Shown piece after piece: positions 35,855-45,347 of a stretch of 64,000 bases of DNA. The DNA is taken from positions 14,417-78,416 of the forward strand of contig UQYF01000008.1 of the NCBI GenBank assembly GCA_900545175.1, written 5' to 3'. The DNA comes from an uncultured Eubacteriales bacterium. Its GTDB lineage: Bacteria > Bacillota > Clostridia > Lachnospirales > Lachnospiraceae. Each line of letters starts with the position of its first letter. The first letter of the stretch is position 1. The position numbers were made by a program, and so were the translations under genes. The notes under the pieces are model-generated. The model did no database searches. It saw only the letters and a program-made list of their open reading frames with translations, and had not been told where the DNA came from.

Positions 35855-37756
35855 ATGGAGTTAGGTATAGAACATATTATAAAATTGATTGATAGCAGAA
35901 GAACTTTTTTAGGTATAAGTAAAAAGAAATTGGTTAAGGGTATATGCACTGTTGACATGATGTCTAAAATAGTAAATGGACAGGACAGGAAACTGCATAA
36001 ATTAGAAATAGATGCCCTGCTGCAGCGCATTGGATATAACGCAAAGAATTGTAACTGTTTGTTAGACATTGATGAATATAAGGCTTTTACTGCAAGGGAA
36101 CATATTCGTGAACAGATAGAAAAATGTTATAAAGATAAAAATAATTATCAACATACTAAGAAAATGATTACGGAATATAAAAATACCTGTAAAAGTAATG
36201 CGGAGCTTCAGGCGGCGGAATATTTTGATATACAGCTTATGTGTATATCGGCGGAAAATAATTTGGTACAGAAAAAGAAGTGCATGGATGCAATAAAATT
36301 GACAATAGATGATTTTTGTATGGATAATTTGCAGGAATATTTGTATAGCGAAATTGAAATTCTGATTGTTACAAGATTATTGCGTATAGCTGCTGATATA
36401 GGTGACAGGGATGTTGCACTTATAGGATATGAAAAGCTTTTAAGACTTTTGGGTCAGGACACATACTCTAATAATGAGTCAATGAAGTTTTTTGCCGGAA
36501 TAATATATGATGCTTTATTAATATATATGGAAAGACAGCAGTATGAAAAGGTATCTGCTTTATGTCGGTATGCAATAGAAAAAATGCCAAGGGAAAATAA
36601 ATTCAGATATCTTCCTGAAATATATAATATGAAAGCACAGGCTGATGCGAGAACAATTGTCTCCCAAAAGGGTTATGATGAAGCTTTGTTTCAGTTGTTA
36701 TATGAGCAGAGTGCAGAATATAAGATATATCAGGATTTGCGTTACATACCGGATAAATATCAAGATGAATATTATAATGACATTAAATGTCCTATGTATC
36801 GTGAATACAGGATTGTATTCGTTGGCGACATAATAAGGCAGAGAAGAATGCTGTGTGGAATGACCCAGAGTGAGCTTGCATATTATATAAACAGTGACAT
36901 TAAGGAAGGAGCGGATGAGATATGTAGTGAGAAAACGCTTTCAAGGCTGGAAAATGGAAAAACAGTAACATCGTGGAAAGTAACAAGAAAATTGTTGGAG
37001 AGATTAAAACTTCCTCCAGAGAGATATTTTTTTGATTATGTGGCAGATGATTATAGTATTCTTGAAGAGATAAGTGATATAGAAAGGTGTATATCAGCTA
37101 AGAAATATGAGGGGCTGCTTGAACGTTGTGAAGATGTCAGGAAGAAAAATCCATTGCATTATTACCCATATAACTGTCAGGTTATTGAGAAAATAGAGTA
37201 TAAAATAAAACGAATTAATAATATAATATCAGGTGATGATGCATCGAGAGTGCTTACTAGAATGCTTGAGAGGACAATACCGGAAGGATATCTTACTGAT
37301 GATTCGAGTATATACATGTTTATGGGTGAGCAGCACATCCTTGTAAATATTGTGCAGAATATTAGGATAACACAAGGAGAAAATGCATGTCTTAAATTGT
37401 TGGAAAAGATGATAAGAGGCTATAAAGATACCTGTATTAATGAAGATGTCTGTACACCTTATATAGTTAATTTAAAACGGGCATATGAAAGCTATACTGC
37501 CAATACAGGAAACCTTGAATTAGCTTGTTTACTAGGTTATGAAGTACTTAGAGAGGCTATAAAACACAATATGCTGGGAGTACTGTCTCCCTGTCTGTAT
37601 GATACTGCTTGGAATAGGGCAGAGGCGAATATAAAGGATGACGAATTGAGAAAAATGTTAAAGTGCGTGCATACAACCTCGATAATACGCTGCAACCAAT
37701 TCTTGAGGGAACTTTCGGAAGAATTATATAAGGATGTAACAGGGGATAAAATTTGA
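35855..37756 (+). CDS. Double-HTH regulator with TPR-like region
   Basis: A 633-residue cytoplasmic protein. An XRE-like helix-turn-helix is at the N-terminus (LGISKKKLVKGICTVDMMSK), helical TPR-like repeats follow, a second XRE HTH lies at ~325-390 (MTQSELAYYINSD, then CSEKTLSRLENGKTV), and more helical repeats complete it. The plan resembles peptide-sensing regulators of the Rgg/PlcR (RNPP) kind with a duplicated DNA-binding part. Composition is more AT-rich than neighbouring housekeeping genes. It heads a cluster of ABC exporters, so it probably controls them. Confidence 0.7.
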   Translation: MELGIEHIIKLIDSRRTFLGISKKKLVKGICTVDMMSKIVNGQDRKLHKLEIDALLQRIGYNAKNCNCLLDIDEYKAFTAREHIREQIEKCYKDKNNYQHTKKMITEYKNTCKSNAELQAAEYFDIQLMCISAENNLVQKKKCMDAIKLTIDDFCMDNLQEYLYSEIEILIVTRLLRIAADIGDRDVALIGYEKLLRLLGQDTYSNNESMKFFAGIIYDALLIYMERQQYEKVSALCRYAIEKMPRENKFRYLPEIYNMKAQADARTIVSQKGYDEALFQLLYEQSAEYKIYQDLRYIPDKYQDEYYNDIKCPMYREYRIVFVGDIIRQRRMLCGMTQSELAYYINSDIKEGADEICSEKTLSRLENGKTVTSWKVTRKLLERLKLPPERYFFDYVADDYSILEEISDIERCISAKKYEGLLERCEDVRKKNPLHYYPYNCQVIEKIEYKIKRINNIISGDDASRVLTRMLERTIPEGYLTDDSSIYMFMGEQHILVNIVQNIRITQGENACLKLLEKMIRGYKDTCINEDVCTPYIVNLKRAYESYTANTGNLELACLLGYEVLREAIKHNMLGVLSPCLYDTAWNRAEANIKDDELRKMLKCVHTTSIIRCNQFLRELSEELYKDVTGDKI

Positions 37757-37827
37757 TGAAATTAACTATACAGAAACTTTTATAGTCAAAAAAATTTGTT
37801 GATATAATATAGATTGGTTTCAAGTAA

Positions 37828-37888
37828 AATAACACCCCGGATTTGTCTAATTTTCTATAGAAAAGTTAGACAAATCTGGGGTGTTATT
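37828..37888. terminator. Very long hairpin after the regulator gene
   Basis: Arms of about 28 bp at 37828-37855 and 37860-37888 (AATAACACCCCGGATTTGTC and complement, two irregularities) with a four-base loop. The sides read as terminators, although no long T-run follows; it could stop transcription from either side or be a transposon-end scar. Confidence 0.55.
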
Positions 37889-38161
37889 GGCGTTTATATT
37901 GATTATAATATGGGAAGCATCTATTCAACAAACAATGTTAAGAATATAAATTTTACATGTAATAGTTGTAACTCATGCTGGAACAGATTCACATGTACAC
38001 ATGGATGTGTATATGAAGATATAGTACAAAGAAATAGAGGTGCAATGATAGAACCGGCTTTTTGTGCTTATTCAAAAAAAATGACAGAATTGGCAATAGA
38101 AATCTGCATGAAATTACCACAGCAGAAATTAATAAAAATTCTTGGTATCAATAATCAATAG
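37889..38161 (+). pseudogene. Remnant SPASM domain of a radical SAM peptide maturase
   Basis: The frame encodes about 90 residues ending at 38161 with CNSCNSCWNRFTCTHGC, then CAYSKKMTELAIEI. The CxxCxxCWxRxxCxxGC pattern and the later Cys are those of the auxiliary-cluster SPASM tail of radical SAM enzymes that modify peptides. No radical SAM core (CxxxCxxC) is found upstream in any frame; the frame runs directly out of a long hairpin. An ATG at 37910 exists but lacks a ribosome site. Most likely the 3' end of a deleted maturase gene, leaving its exporter genes behind. Confidence 0.6.
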
Positions 38162-38182
38162 AAAATAAAGGGGCATGTCTAT

Positions 38183-40168
38183 ATGTTAGAATTTTATAAG
38201 TTTGCATTGCCTAGGATGAACCGTAAGGCAAAAATAATATTCTGGAGTATGTTTCCGATAGCTCTTGTGAGCAGTATAGTATCAATACTTATTCCGGTTG
38301 TACAAAAAAACCTGATTTTGGGGATAACAAACGGGAAGCTGGATAGAGAAGAAATAATTAAAATATGTTTGATTAGTTTCATTGGAATTATCGTGAATGT
38401 ACTAGAAGCATTGGGACTTAATAAACTTATGATTTGCCTGAAAAGAAAGATACAACAGGAACTGTTGAATTCAGGAATAAGGAATGATAACCCTATTATA
38501 AGAGATAAAGGTGCCGGTGCATATATGGTGAGTATCTTTGGAGACTCTGAGCAGATATCGGGATTAATTCAAAACAATGTTTTTTATATATTTTTTCAGG
38601 TAGTGGCTGCTATAGTAGTGCTTATCATAACGCTGAATTGGTCAATGCTGTTTGCAGCTATTGTTATACCGTCATATATAATTATGATAGCTATCCATAT
38701 TTTATCAAATAAACTATATTTAAAAAAATATGAAATAGGCCGGGAGTATGTATATGAGGTAAACCCTAAGACATTAGAGTACATAGAAAACAGAAGTACA
38801 ATTTTAGGATATGCACAGATACAAAGTTATGAGAATAATCTATATCAACTATTTGATAAGAGAGATGCATCATTTGAAAAGGCTTTTGCAATAAATACAG
38901 TTTCATTAGTTTTACTTAAAGCTGTAAAAACTATTTCTCTTTTATTATTTTTTATATTTTCGCTTTACGAAATATTAAAAGAAAGTATGACAGTTGCTGA
39001 GTTTGTTGCAATGACAACTTATTTTTCAACGATTTATGCACCAATAGAAATCATAAAACAGTTCTATATGCAGGTACATAAATATCACGTAGCAAAAAGT
39101 AAAATAGAAGATAGCTTGAAAAAACAAATTAGGTCAGGAATACCTAAAGATTATAGTCTGCAATTATATAATTGTTCATATATGTATAAAGATATTGATA
39201 CAAAAGGACATTTAGATAACGTCACCATTAATGTTAATGATAAAATTGCTTTAGTTGGGTTATCCGGAGAAGGAAAAACAACAATTATTAAAATGCTTTT
39301 AGGAGAGATTATTCCAAATATAGGGCGATGTGTTTGCGGCACACAGGATATCAGTAGAATTTCAAAATATATATTAAGAACATATATTAGGTATTATAGT
39401 CAAAATATAGAAATTTTTAATGAGGATTTATGTTTTAATATTACTCTTGGTAAGAAAGGAGTTGACCAAAAAGAATATATAAATCATCAACAATCATTAA
39501 TTTCTTTAACAGGGCAATGTCTGATTAAAATAAAAAATAAATGTTCAAATAAGCAATTATCAGATGACGAAAAACATTTAATACAAGAAGTTTTTTTGTC
39601 AGATGTAAATGAATGCAGTGAATATATTTTTAATGATATAATTGGTGAAGATAATCAGACCATTGAAACGTGTGCACAAATAATAGGAGAGTGTGTAACG
39701 GCAAGACGCTATTATATTAACGAAAAATATAACGATATTCTCAATATGTTGGAATTAAATGTTTTGAAAAACAGAAAACTGGGACAGAGGGGAGATATGA
39801 TTTCAGGTGGTGAAAAGAATAAAATAGCAATGGCAAGATTTTTACTGCCTGAATATGGCAGGTATTTTATATTAGATGAGCCATTTACGAATTTAGATCT
39901 GATTTCGGAAGAAAAATGTATGAATGCACTTAGATTTTATACTAAGGATATGAATGGAATACTTATATCACATAAGATGAACATTGTAAGGAATTTTGCA
40001 AATCAAATATATGTATTGGAAAATGGTAAAATAACAGATAAAGGTATACATCAAGAACTTATTAATAAGAGTGGGTTATACAAAAAATTATATGAAGAAT
40101 ATCTTAACCAAACAAACATTGAAACCATCAAACAGCAAGCATGTAAGTCCTGCCCTTCGGAGCAATAA
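38183..40168 (+). CDS. ABC transporter, fused permease-ATPase, with unusual ATPase insertion
   Basis: A 661-residue half-transporter of the exporter type: six membrane helices (~1-300) and an ATPase. Walker A GLSGEGKTT is near 357, the signature ISGGEKNKIAMAR near 539 and Walker B YFILDEPFTNLD after it. The gap from Walker A to signature is about 180 residues against ~105 in the two neighbours, so about 75 extra residues sit in the helical subdomain (region around SLTGQCLIKIKNKCSNKQ). Very AT-rich. The ATG at 38183 is preceded by AAAGGGGC. Likely exports a peptide; partner unclear. Confidence 0.85.
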   Translation: MLEFYKFALPRMNRKAKIIFWSMFPIALVSSIVSILIPVVQKNLILGITNGKLDREEIIKICLISFIGIIVNVLEALGLNKLMICLKRKIQQELLNSGIRNDNPIIRDKGAGAYMVSIFGDSEQISGLIQNNVFYIFFQVVAAIVVLIITLNWSMLFAAIVIPSYIIMIAIHILSNKLYLKKYEIGREYVYEVNPKTLEYIENRSTILGYAQIQSYENNLYQLFDKRDASFEKAFAINTVSLVLLKAVKTISLLLFFIFSLYEILKESMTVAEFVAMTTYFSTIYAPIEIIKQFYMQVHKYHVAKSKIEDSLKKQIRSGIPKDYSLQLYNCSYMYKDIDTKGHLDNVTINVNDKIALVGLSGEGKTTIIKMLLGEIIPNIGRCVCGTQDISRISKYILRTYIRYYSQNIEIFNEDLCFNITLGKKGVDQKEYINHQQSLISLTGQCLIKIKNKCSNKQLSDDEKHLIQEVFLSDVNECSEYIFNDIIGEDNQTIETCAQIIGECVTARRYYINEKYNDILNMLELNVLKNRKLGQRGDMISGGEKNKIAMARFLLPEYGRYFILDEPFTNLDLISEEKCMNALRFYTKDMNGILISHKMNIVRNFANQIYVLENGKITDKGIHQELINKSGLYKKLYEEYLNQTNIETIKQQACKSCPSEQ

Positions 40169-40175
40169 ATATGGT

Positions 40176-41972
40176 GTGATAGATAATATAAGGTATGTAC
40201 TGCGCCATCTTATGAGAATAGAGCCAATAAGTGCATTGCTTATTCCGGTTGGTGTAGCATCTAATGCCACAAAAAAATATTTATGGAGTTTTATCTCCAA
40301 ACTGGTGATAGATTTTATAGTTTTAGAATATACGGATATACAGTATTTGTCGCTTATTATGATATTTGTTGCTGTTGAGGTTGTAGCTGCCGTTTCGGAC
40401 ACCTTTTTTTCCAATCAGATGTTCTGGAGATACACGCATGCCAGATTTGAGATGGTGAATGAGAAGAATAAGAAGATTATGAGCATGCCATACAGCATGG
40501 TTCAGGATCCTGATATTATGGACTCGTATCAGAGAGCAGATAATGCCTGCTGTAATGATAGTGACGGAATACAGGGAATGATGCGGACAATGGTGAATTT
40601 TTTTATCTATATGGCGGCAGCGGCTGTCGGCATAATTATACTTGGCTCATTTAACTTATACATAATGGTTATTCTGATATGTGCCGCAATAATGAATTTT
40701 GTAATAAAAAATAATATTGACAAATATACAAAAATTCATGTGTCGGATGCACTGGCAATGTGGAGAAGAAAGCATACATACATGCAGAACACAACAATGG
40801 ATTTGAAGGCAGCCAAGGAAATCCGTTTGTATGATATGAATTCTTTTATGATAAAGAAATATAGTGAGATTAATAAAGAACGATATGAGGCTCAAAAGAA
40901 AAAAGAAAGATTAAGCTTTGCGGCGGATGCAGGCTACAATGTCATCTGGGCTTTCTGCCAGATTATTTTGTACGGATGGATTATTTACAGTGCGGTAAAT
41001 CGGAAAATTACTGTCGGAAACCTGACATTGTACCTCACATCGATGACTACATTATTTAATGGTATTATCAGACTGTTGGATATAGCCAATAAGCTGTTTT
41101 CGCAGAGCCGTGAGGTCGAAGATTACAGAAAATTTATTGATATTGAGATTGAAGAGGATGCTTCCGGGATGGTTAAGACAGAGGTTCCGGAATTTGATGA
41201 ATATAATTTTACTTTCCGTAACGTGTCGTTTAAATATCCTAAATCGGATAATTATGTACTTTATAATCTGAACCTTACTGTTTCGTCCGGAGAAAAATTA
41301 GCTGTTGTCGGTCTTAACGGAGCAGGAAAATCAACAATGATAAAATTGCTGCTAGGTCTTTACGAGCCGACACAGGGAGTAATACTTTTAAACGGAGTGG
41401 ACATAAAAAAATATGACAGGATAAGCTATTACAATATATTCGCACCGGTTTTTCAGGAAATTCCCATCTTCGCATTTCCGTTAATTGAAAATGTATCAAT
41501 GAATACACTGGATAACACGGATATAAAAAGAGCTGAGTATGCGGTTGGGCTTTCGGGACTTTCGAACAAGGCAGGCAGTCTGAAAAAAGGAATATTTACC
41601 GAACTGTTGAAGGTTATAAGCGATGACGGGGTTGAGCTTTCGGGTGGAGAAAATCAGAAATTAGGACTTGCAAGAGCCGTATATAAAAATGCTCCGGTTA
41701 TTGTGCTTGATGAGCCGACAGCATCGATGGATGCGCTTGCGGAGAGCAGATTCTACAGGAATTTTGACAAAATGATGGGTGGAAAAACGGCAATTTATAT
41801 AAGCCATAGATTAAGTGCAGCAAGGTTTTGTTCTAAGATTGCATTGTTTGACAATGGAAAGCTGGCAGAGTACGGAACACACGAAAGCCTCATGGCTGCT
41901 GGCGGCATGTATTCGGATATGTTTAAAATTCAGGCGCAGTATTATCATGAGGAGGCAGATTTAAGTGAGTGA
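40176..41972 (+). CDS. ABC transporter, fused permease-ATPase (exporter type)
   Basis: A half-transporter with six membrane helices and an ATPase carrying Walker A GLNGAGKSTM, signature LSGGENQKLGLAR and Walker B VIVLDEPTASMD. The frame opens from 40071, overlapping the previous gene by 98 bases. I favour the GTG at 40176 because the resulting 598-residue protein begins like, and is the same length as, the next gene product; an ATG at 40092 is the alternative. Probably forms a heterodimer with the following gene. Confidence 0.85.
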   Translation: MIDNIRYVLRHLMRIEPISALLIPVGVASNATKKYLWSFISKLVIDFIVLEYTDIQYLSLIMIFVAVEVVAAVSDTFFSNQMFWRYTHARFEMVNEKNKKIMSMPYSMVQDPDIMDSYQRADNACCNDSDGIQGMMRTMVNFFIYMAAAAVGIIILGSFNLYIMVILICAAIMNFVIKNNIDKYTKIHVSDALAMWRRKHTYMQNTTMDLKAAKEIRLYDMNSFMIKKYSEINKERYEAQKKKERLSFAADAGYNVIWAFCQIILYGWIIYSAVNRKITVGNLTLYLTSMTTLFNGIIRLLDIANKLFSQSREVEDYRKFIDIEIEEDASGMVKTEVPEFDEYNFTFRNVSFKYPKSDNYVLYNLNLTVSSGEKLAVVGLNGAGKSTMIKLLLGLYEPTQGVILLNGVDIKKYDRISYYNIFAPVFQEIPIFAFPLIENVSMNTLDNTDIKRAEYAVGLSGLSNKAGSLKKGIFTELLKVISDDGVELSGGENQKLGLARAVYKNAPVIVLDEPTASMDALAESRFYRNFDKMMGGKTAIYISHRLSAARFCSKIALFDNGKLAEYGTHESLMAAGGMYSDMFKIQAQYYHEEADLSE

Positions 41973-43761
41973 GACCAAAAAGACAATACTTTTTATGATG
42001 AGGACTGTGTGGAAAAATAAGCCTGTAGTTTTTTTAATTTATCTGCTCATGCTGATAAATACTGTGCTGTCTAAGGTGTTGATTATATTTTTTCCAAAAA
42101 TATTTATTGATGACATGATTGTTATACTGTCAGAATCGGCAAAAGGCAAAAGTCTATACCGGATAATTTTTTACAGTGGAGCTTTTATCTTTTCTGTTTT
42201 TGTAACAAATACGATTAACAGCATGTGTAAATGCAGAAAAAATGTATATAAGGAATGGTTTGATGAGCATTTTGAGATTATGCTGGCAAAACAGGTTATG
42301 CAGATGGAATATCAGGATATTGAGAAGGCTAAGATGCAGAACTGGTTAGCAAAAGCAAGGGACGGTATTTCATGGTACAGCGGTGGAGCAATAGGCATAC
42401 TTGATGCCATATATAATATGGCAGATAATATATTTATATTGGGAACAGTTTCCTTTGTCATCATATTTTCCTGTCCGGCACTTGTTCCGGTACAGCTTAT
42501 ATCCATTGCATTGATTTTGTTTTTCAATTCAAGGATTAATGGCTTGAAGCTTGAAGCATTTAAGCATCTGTCATCGTTAAATCGAATATGCCAATATATT
42601 TTTTATCAATTATCGGATGTAAAATACGGAAAAGAAATAAGGCTGTATGACAGTGCTCACATGATGGAAGAAAAGTCCATACAATATGAGGACAAGATTA
42701 TAAATGACTGGCAAAGGCTTGGAGATAAGCAGTTTAAAAATGGTGTGGTGATAGATATTATCAATACTCTGCGCGATGGTGTTACATATTTTTATATAGG
42801 ATATCTTGCGCTGAAAAGGATAATCACAGTCGGCGATTTTTCAATGCTGACCGCCTCTGCGACAACGCTTTACCAGAGCTTATCGGGCATGGCTTCGGGA
42901 ATGCAGGAGATAACAAAAAAGTGCAGCTATGCATACTGGTTTATATGCTTTTTAGAAAATTCAAAAAATGTTGAAGAAGACAGTAACGGCGTAAAAGCGG
43001 TGAGTGACGGAGCGCATGAAATAGAGTTTAGGCATGTAGGTTTTCATTATCCTGAGTCTGATGACTATGTGCTTCGGGATGTCAATATTGTTATCAGGCA
43101 GGGAGAAAGCTTATCCATAGTGGGAGCTAACGGTGCAGGCAAGACAACATTCATAAAGCTTTTGTGCAGATTGTATGATGTGAGTGAAGGCTGCATTCTT
43201 CTTGATGGACAGGATATCAGGGAATATTCGATAGATGAATACCGGGCATTGCTGGCAGTGATATTTCAGGATTTCGAGCTGTTTTCGTTCAGTATTAAGG
43301 ATAACATTACGGCAGGAAGTGATGCAGACGGGGAAGAGATAGCTGACGTATTGGGGCGGGTCGGACTGTATGAGGACGTAAAAAAGCTGCGTTATGGAGT
43401 AAATACCGGCCTGCATAAGGATTTTGATAATTATGGCACAGAACTGTCAGGAGGGCAGAGACAAAAGCTCGCTATATGCCGCGCATTGTACAAAAAAACG
43501 TCTATTATTATATTGGATGAGCCTGCATCGGCACTTGACCCATATGCCGAATATGAATTGTACCGTGATTTTGATATGTTGGCTGACGGAAAAACAGTTA
43601 TCTATATATCGCATCGTATGTCGAGCTGCCGTCTGGCAGATAACATTGCAGTATTGTCCGATGGCACGATAAAGGAGTACGGAAAGCATGAACAGCTGCT
43701 AAGCATCGAGAATGGATTATATGCACAGATGTACAGTACGCAGATGGCTTATTATGAATAG
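41965..43761 (+). CDS. ABC transporter, fused permease-ATPase (exporter type), partner
   Basis: A 598-residue half-transporter. Walker A GANGAGKTT, signature LSGGQRQKLAICR and Walker B IIILDEPASALDP are all intact. GTG start after AGGAGG, overlapping the upstream gene by 8 bp, so the two are coupled and probably heterodimeric. No N-terminal C39 peptidase, so any exported peptide would be processed elsewhere. Confidence 0.9.
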   Translation: MSETKKTILFMMRTVWKNKPVVFLIYLLMLINTVLSKVLIIFFPKIFIDDMIVILSESAKGKSLYRIIFYSGAFIFSVFVTNTINSMCKCRKNVYKEWFDEHFEIMLAKQVMQMEYQDIEKAKMQNWLAKARDGISWYSGGAIGILDAIYNMADNIFILGTVSFVIIFSCPALVPVQLISIALILFFNSRINGLKLEAFKHLSSLNRICQYIFYQLSDVKYGKEIRLYDSAHMMEEKSIQYEDKIINDWQRLGDKQFKNGVVIDIINTLRDGVTYFYIGYLALKRIITVGDFSMLTASATTLYQSLSGMASGMQEITKKCSYAYWFICFLENSKNVEEDSNGVKAVSDGAHEIEFRHVGFHYPESDDYVLRDVNIVIRQGESLSIVGANGAGKTTFIKLLCRLYDVSEGCILLDGQDIREYSIDEYRALLAVIFQDFELFSFSIKDNITAGSDADGEEIADVLGRVGLYEDVKKLRYGVNTGLHKDFDNYGTELSGGQRQKLAICRALYKKTSIIILDEPASALDPYAEYELYRDFDMLADGKTVIYISHRMSSCRLADNIAVLSDGTIKEYGKHEQLLSIENGLYAQMYSTQMAYYE

Positions 43762-43818
43762 CTGTATAGGCATACAGTCTTTACAACACAAAAGTGGTGT
43801 GATACAATAATATTTGGT

Positions 43819-43824
43819 TATAAT
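43819..43824 (+). promoter_or_regulatory. -10 box for the DUF1858 gene
   Basis: TATAAT about 35 nt before the ATG, just after GGT. A convincing -35 box is not visible. Confidence 0.4.
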
Positions 43825-43858
43825 AGTATTATATCTTATATATAAGGAGGAAATTACA

Positions 43859-44062
43859 ATGGCACAAATTAGCAAGGATATGAGAATTATCGACATAATC
43901 AATGTTGATTACGATATAGTTCCTATTTTACTTAATGAAGGAATGCACTGCATCGGCTGTCCTTCAGCACAGGGGGAGTCTTTAGAGGAGGCTGCTATTG
44001 TTCACGGTCTTGACCCGGATGCAATCACAGCTAAGATTAACGAGTTCCTTGCAACAAAGTAA
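43859..44062 (+). CDS. DUF1858 small protein
   Basis: A 67-residue protein. AAGGAGG precedes the ATG at 43859. It matches DUF1858: [20 protein letters not shown], then the metal-site-like [19 protein letters not shown], and a short C-terminal helix. The domain occurs alone or fused to redox and hybrid-cluster proteins in anaerobes; its function is not established. Monocistronic: own -10 box and terminator. Confidence 0.9.
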   Translation: MAQISKDMRIIDIINVDYDIVPILLNEGMHCIGCPSAQGESLEEAAIVHGLDPDAITAKINEFLATK

Positions 44063-44080
44063 TTTAAATTCAAAATCAGA

Positions 44081-44127
44081 ACCCCATTCACTCACTGCTA
44101 AGGCAGTTAAAGTGAATGGGGTTTTTG
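44081..44127 (+). terminator. Terminator after the DUF1858 gene
   Basis: ACCCCATTCACT (44081-44092) pairs with AGTGAATGGGGT (44111-44122), with an inner CTGC/GCAG stem, then TTTTTGC. Confidence 0.9.
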
Positions 44128-44223
44128 CATATCCGGAAATATTAAGTTAGCGCTAAAACTGCATATTAAGTCTTGGCAGATTATCGGTAACTGTCCGGAG
44201 CAGACTTAAAACCGGCAGACTAT

Positions 44224-45153
44224 TTATAACTGTGCGAGAACCTTGATGGCATCCTTGCGGATAATAACCTCATCATGCTCGTTAAGATATGCGAGTGTCG
44301 CATATGAAAGCTTCTCTCTTATGCCGTACTCAGAGAGAATATTGTTGACTCCGGTAAATTCATCCATGCTCATGCTGTCGCTGCGGATAAAGAGATAGTA
44401 GCGCAGATTGACAGGGTTCTTGTAGAGAATGCTGCTTCCCAAAAAACGGCTGTCAACAGCAAATGCGGCTGCTGATGCCTGATTCAAATCTTTGAAGGAG
44501 AACAGTTTCTCAAGAGGAGCAGAGCCTAAGTCAGTCTTATCCTTGCTGTCTGCATCTGAAGCAGAAATCTTATTAACATTATTGTCTATTAAGCTGCCAG
44601 AGCCGGAAGTTCTGCCGCCTGCGTTAGCTTTTTTGGCATTTTTATCGGCAGAGCCTGATTTGCTGCCGGATGAATCGGAAGCGTCAATGTCTTTACTATC
44701 CTTATTCTTGCCTTTTGCCTTGGAAAGGAAGCTGTCTGAGAATGGGATGAAGTCGGCATCCTGATTGAGAGCTTCATTTATTCTGTTAAGCAGTGATGAA
44801 CCATCATCAATGTCATGCATGTCATCGTCAGAGTCGAGCATGTCCGCATAGTCGTCATCATCATCCGATGGTGCGAACTTGGAAAAGCGCGTATCAAGCT
44901 CTTCCGGGTCTTCAACCTTAGTGATGACAAGAACAATGCAGTCAGGTGATACAGGTATGGCTTCTATCATGAGAGGAATATCCTCCGCTTCAAAGCCGCA
45001 TTCAAAAGATGCCTGTGCAATCATATCTTTAAAAAGGCTCTTAGCCTTCTCGGTTCCATAAGCTAATTCGCTGATTTTAAGCTCTCTTGAGTCTAAGTCA
45101 GCACGATTAAGAGTACAACGTATTGAATTTTCACTTAGTCTTTCTATTTTCAT
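44224..45153 (-). CDS. mecA: MecA-like adaptor protein
   Basis: A 309-residue regulator. N-terminal MecA domain (MKIERLSENSIRCTLNRADL) and C-terminal domain (FAVDSRFLGSSILYKNPVN, YLNEHDEVIIRKDAIK) flank an unusually long, acidic, low-complexity linker rich in Asp, Ser, Lys and Gly (~95-215). In Bacillus, MecA feeds substrates to the ClpC-ClpP protease. The linker is longer than the Bacillus protein's. Monocistronic, with its own promoter. Confidence 0.9.
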   Translation of the reverse strand: MKIERLSENSIRCTLNRADLDSRELKISELAYGTEKAKSLFKDMIAQASFECGFEAEDIPLMIEAIPVSPDCIVLVITKVEDPEELDTRFSKFAPSDDDDDYADMLDSDDDMHDIDDGSSLLNRINEALNQDADFIPFSDSFLSKAKGKNKDSKDIDASDSSGSKSGSADKNAKKANAGGRTSGSGSLIDNNVNKISASDADSKDKTDLGSAPLEKLFSFKDLNQASAAAFAVDSRFLGSSILYKNPVNLRYYLFIRSDSMSMDEFTGVNNILSEYGIREKLSYATLAYLNEHDEVIIRKDAIKVLAQL

Positions 45154-45181
45154 GTCAAATCACATCCTTCCTGACCTGCTT

Positions 45182-45211
45182 ATTATACGTCATTTATTAT
45201 TGTTCTGTAAA
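45182..45211 (-). promoter_or_regulatory. mecA promoter
   Basis: Minus strand TTTACA (complement of 45206-45211), 18-nt spacer, TATAAT (complement of 45182-45187), about 30 nt before the ATG. Confidence 0.6.
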
Positions 45212-45277
45212 GGTTTATTAATATGAAAAAATTATGAATTTTAAACATATGTTTAATAATTCTACAATCAAAGACGG

Positions 45278-45306
45278 TTGCGCATGTTGCTTGTATTTAA
45301 TAAAAT
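45278..45306 (+). promoter_or_regulatory. Promoter of the kinase gene
   Basis: TTGCGC (45278-45283), 17-nt spacer, TAAAAT (45301-45306), about 41 nt before the GTG start. Confidence 0.45.
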
Positions 45307-45347
45307 ACATATAGGATTTGCTGTTATCCTTGGAGGAGGTATTTACC

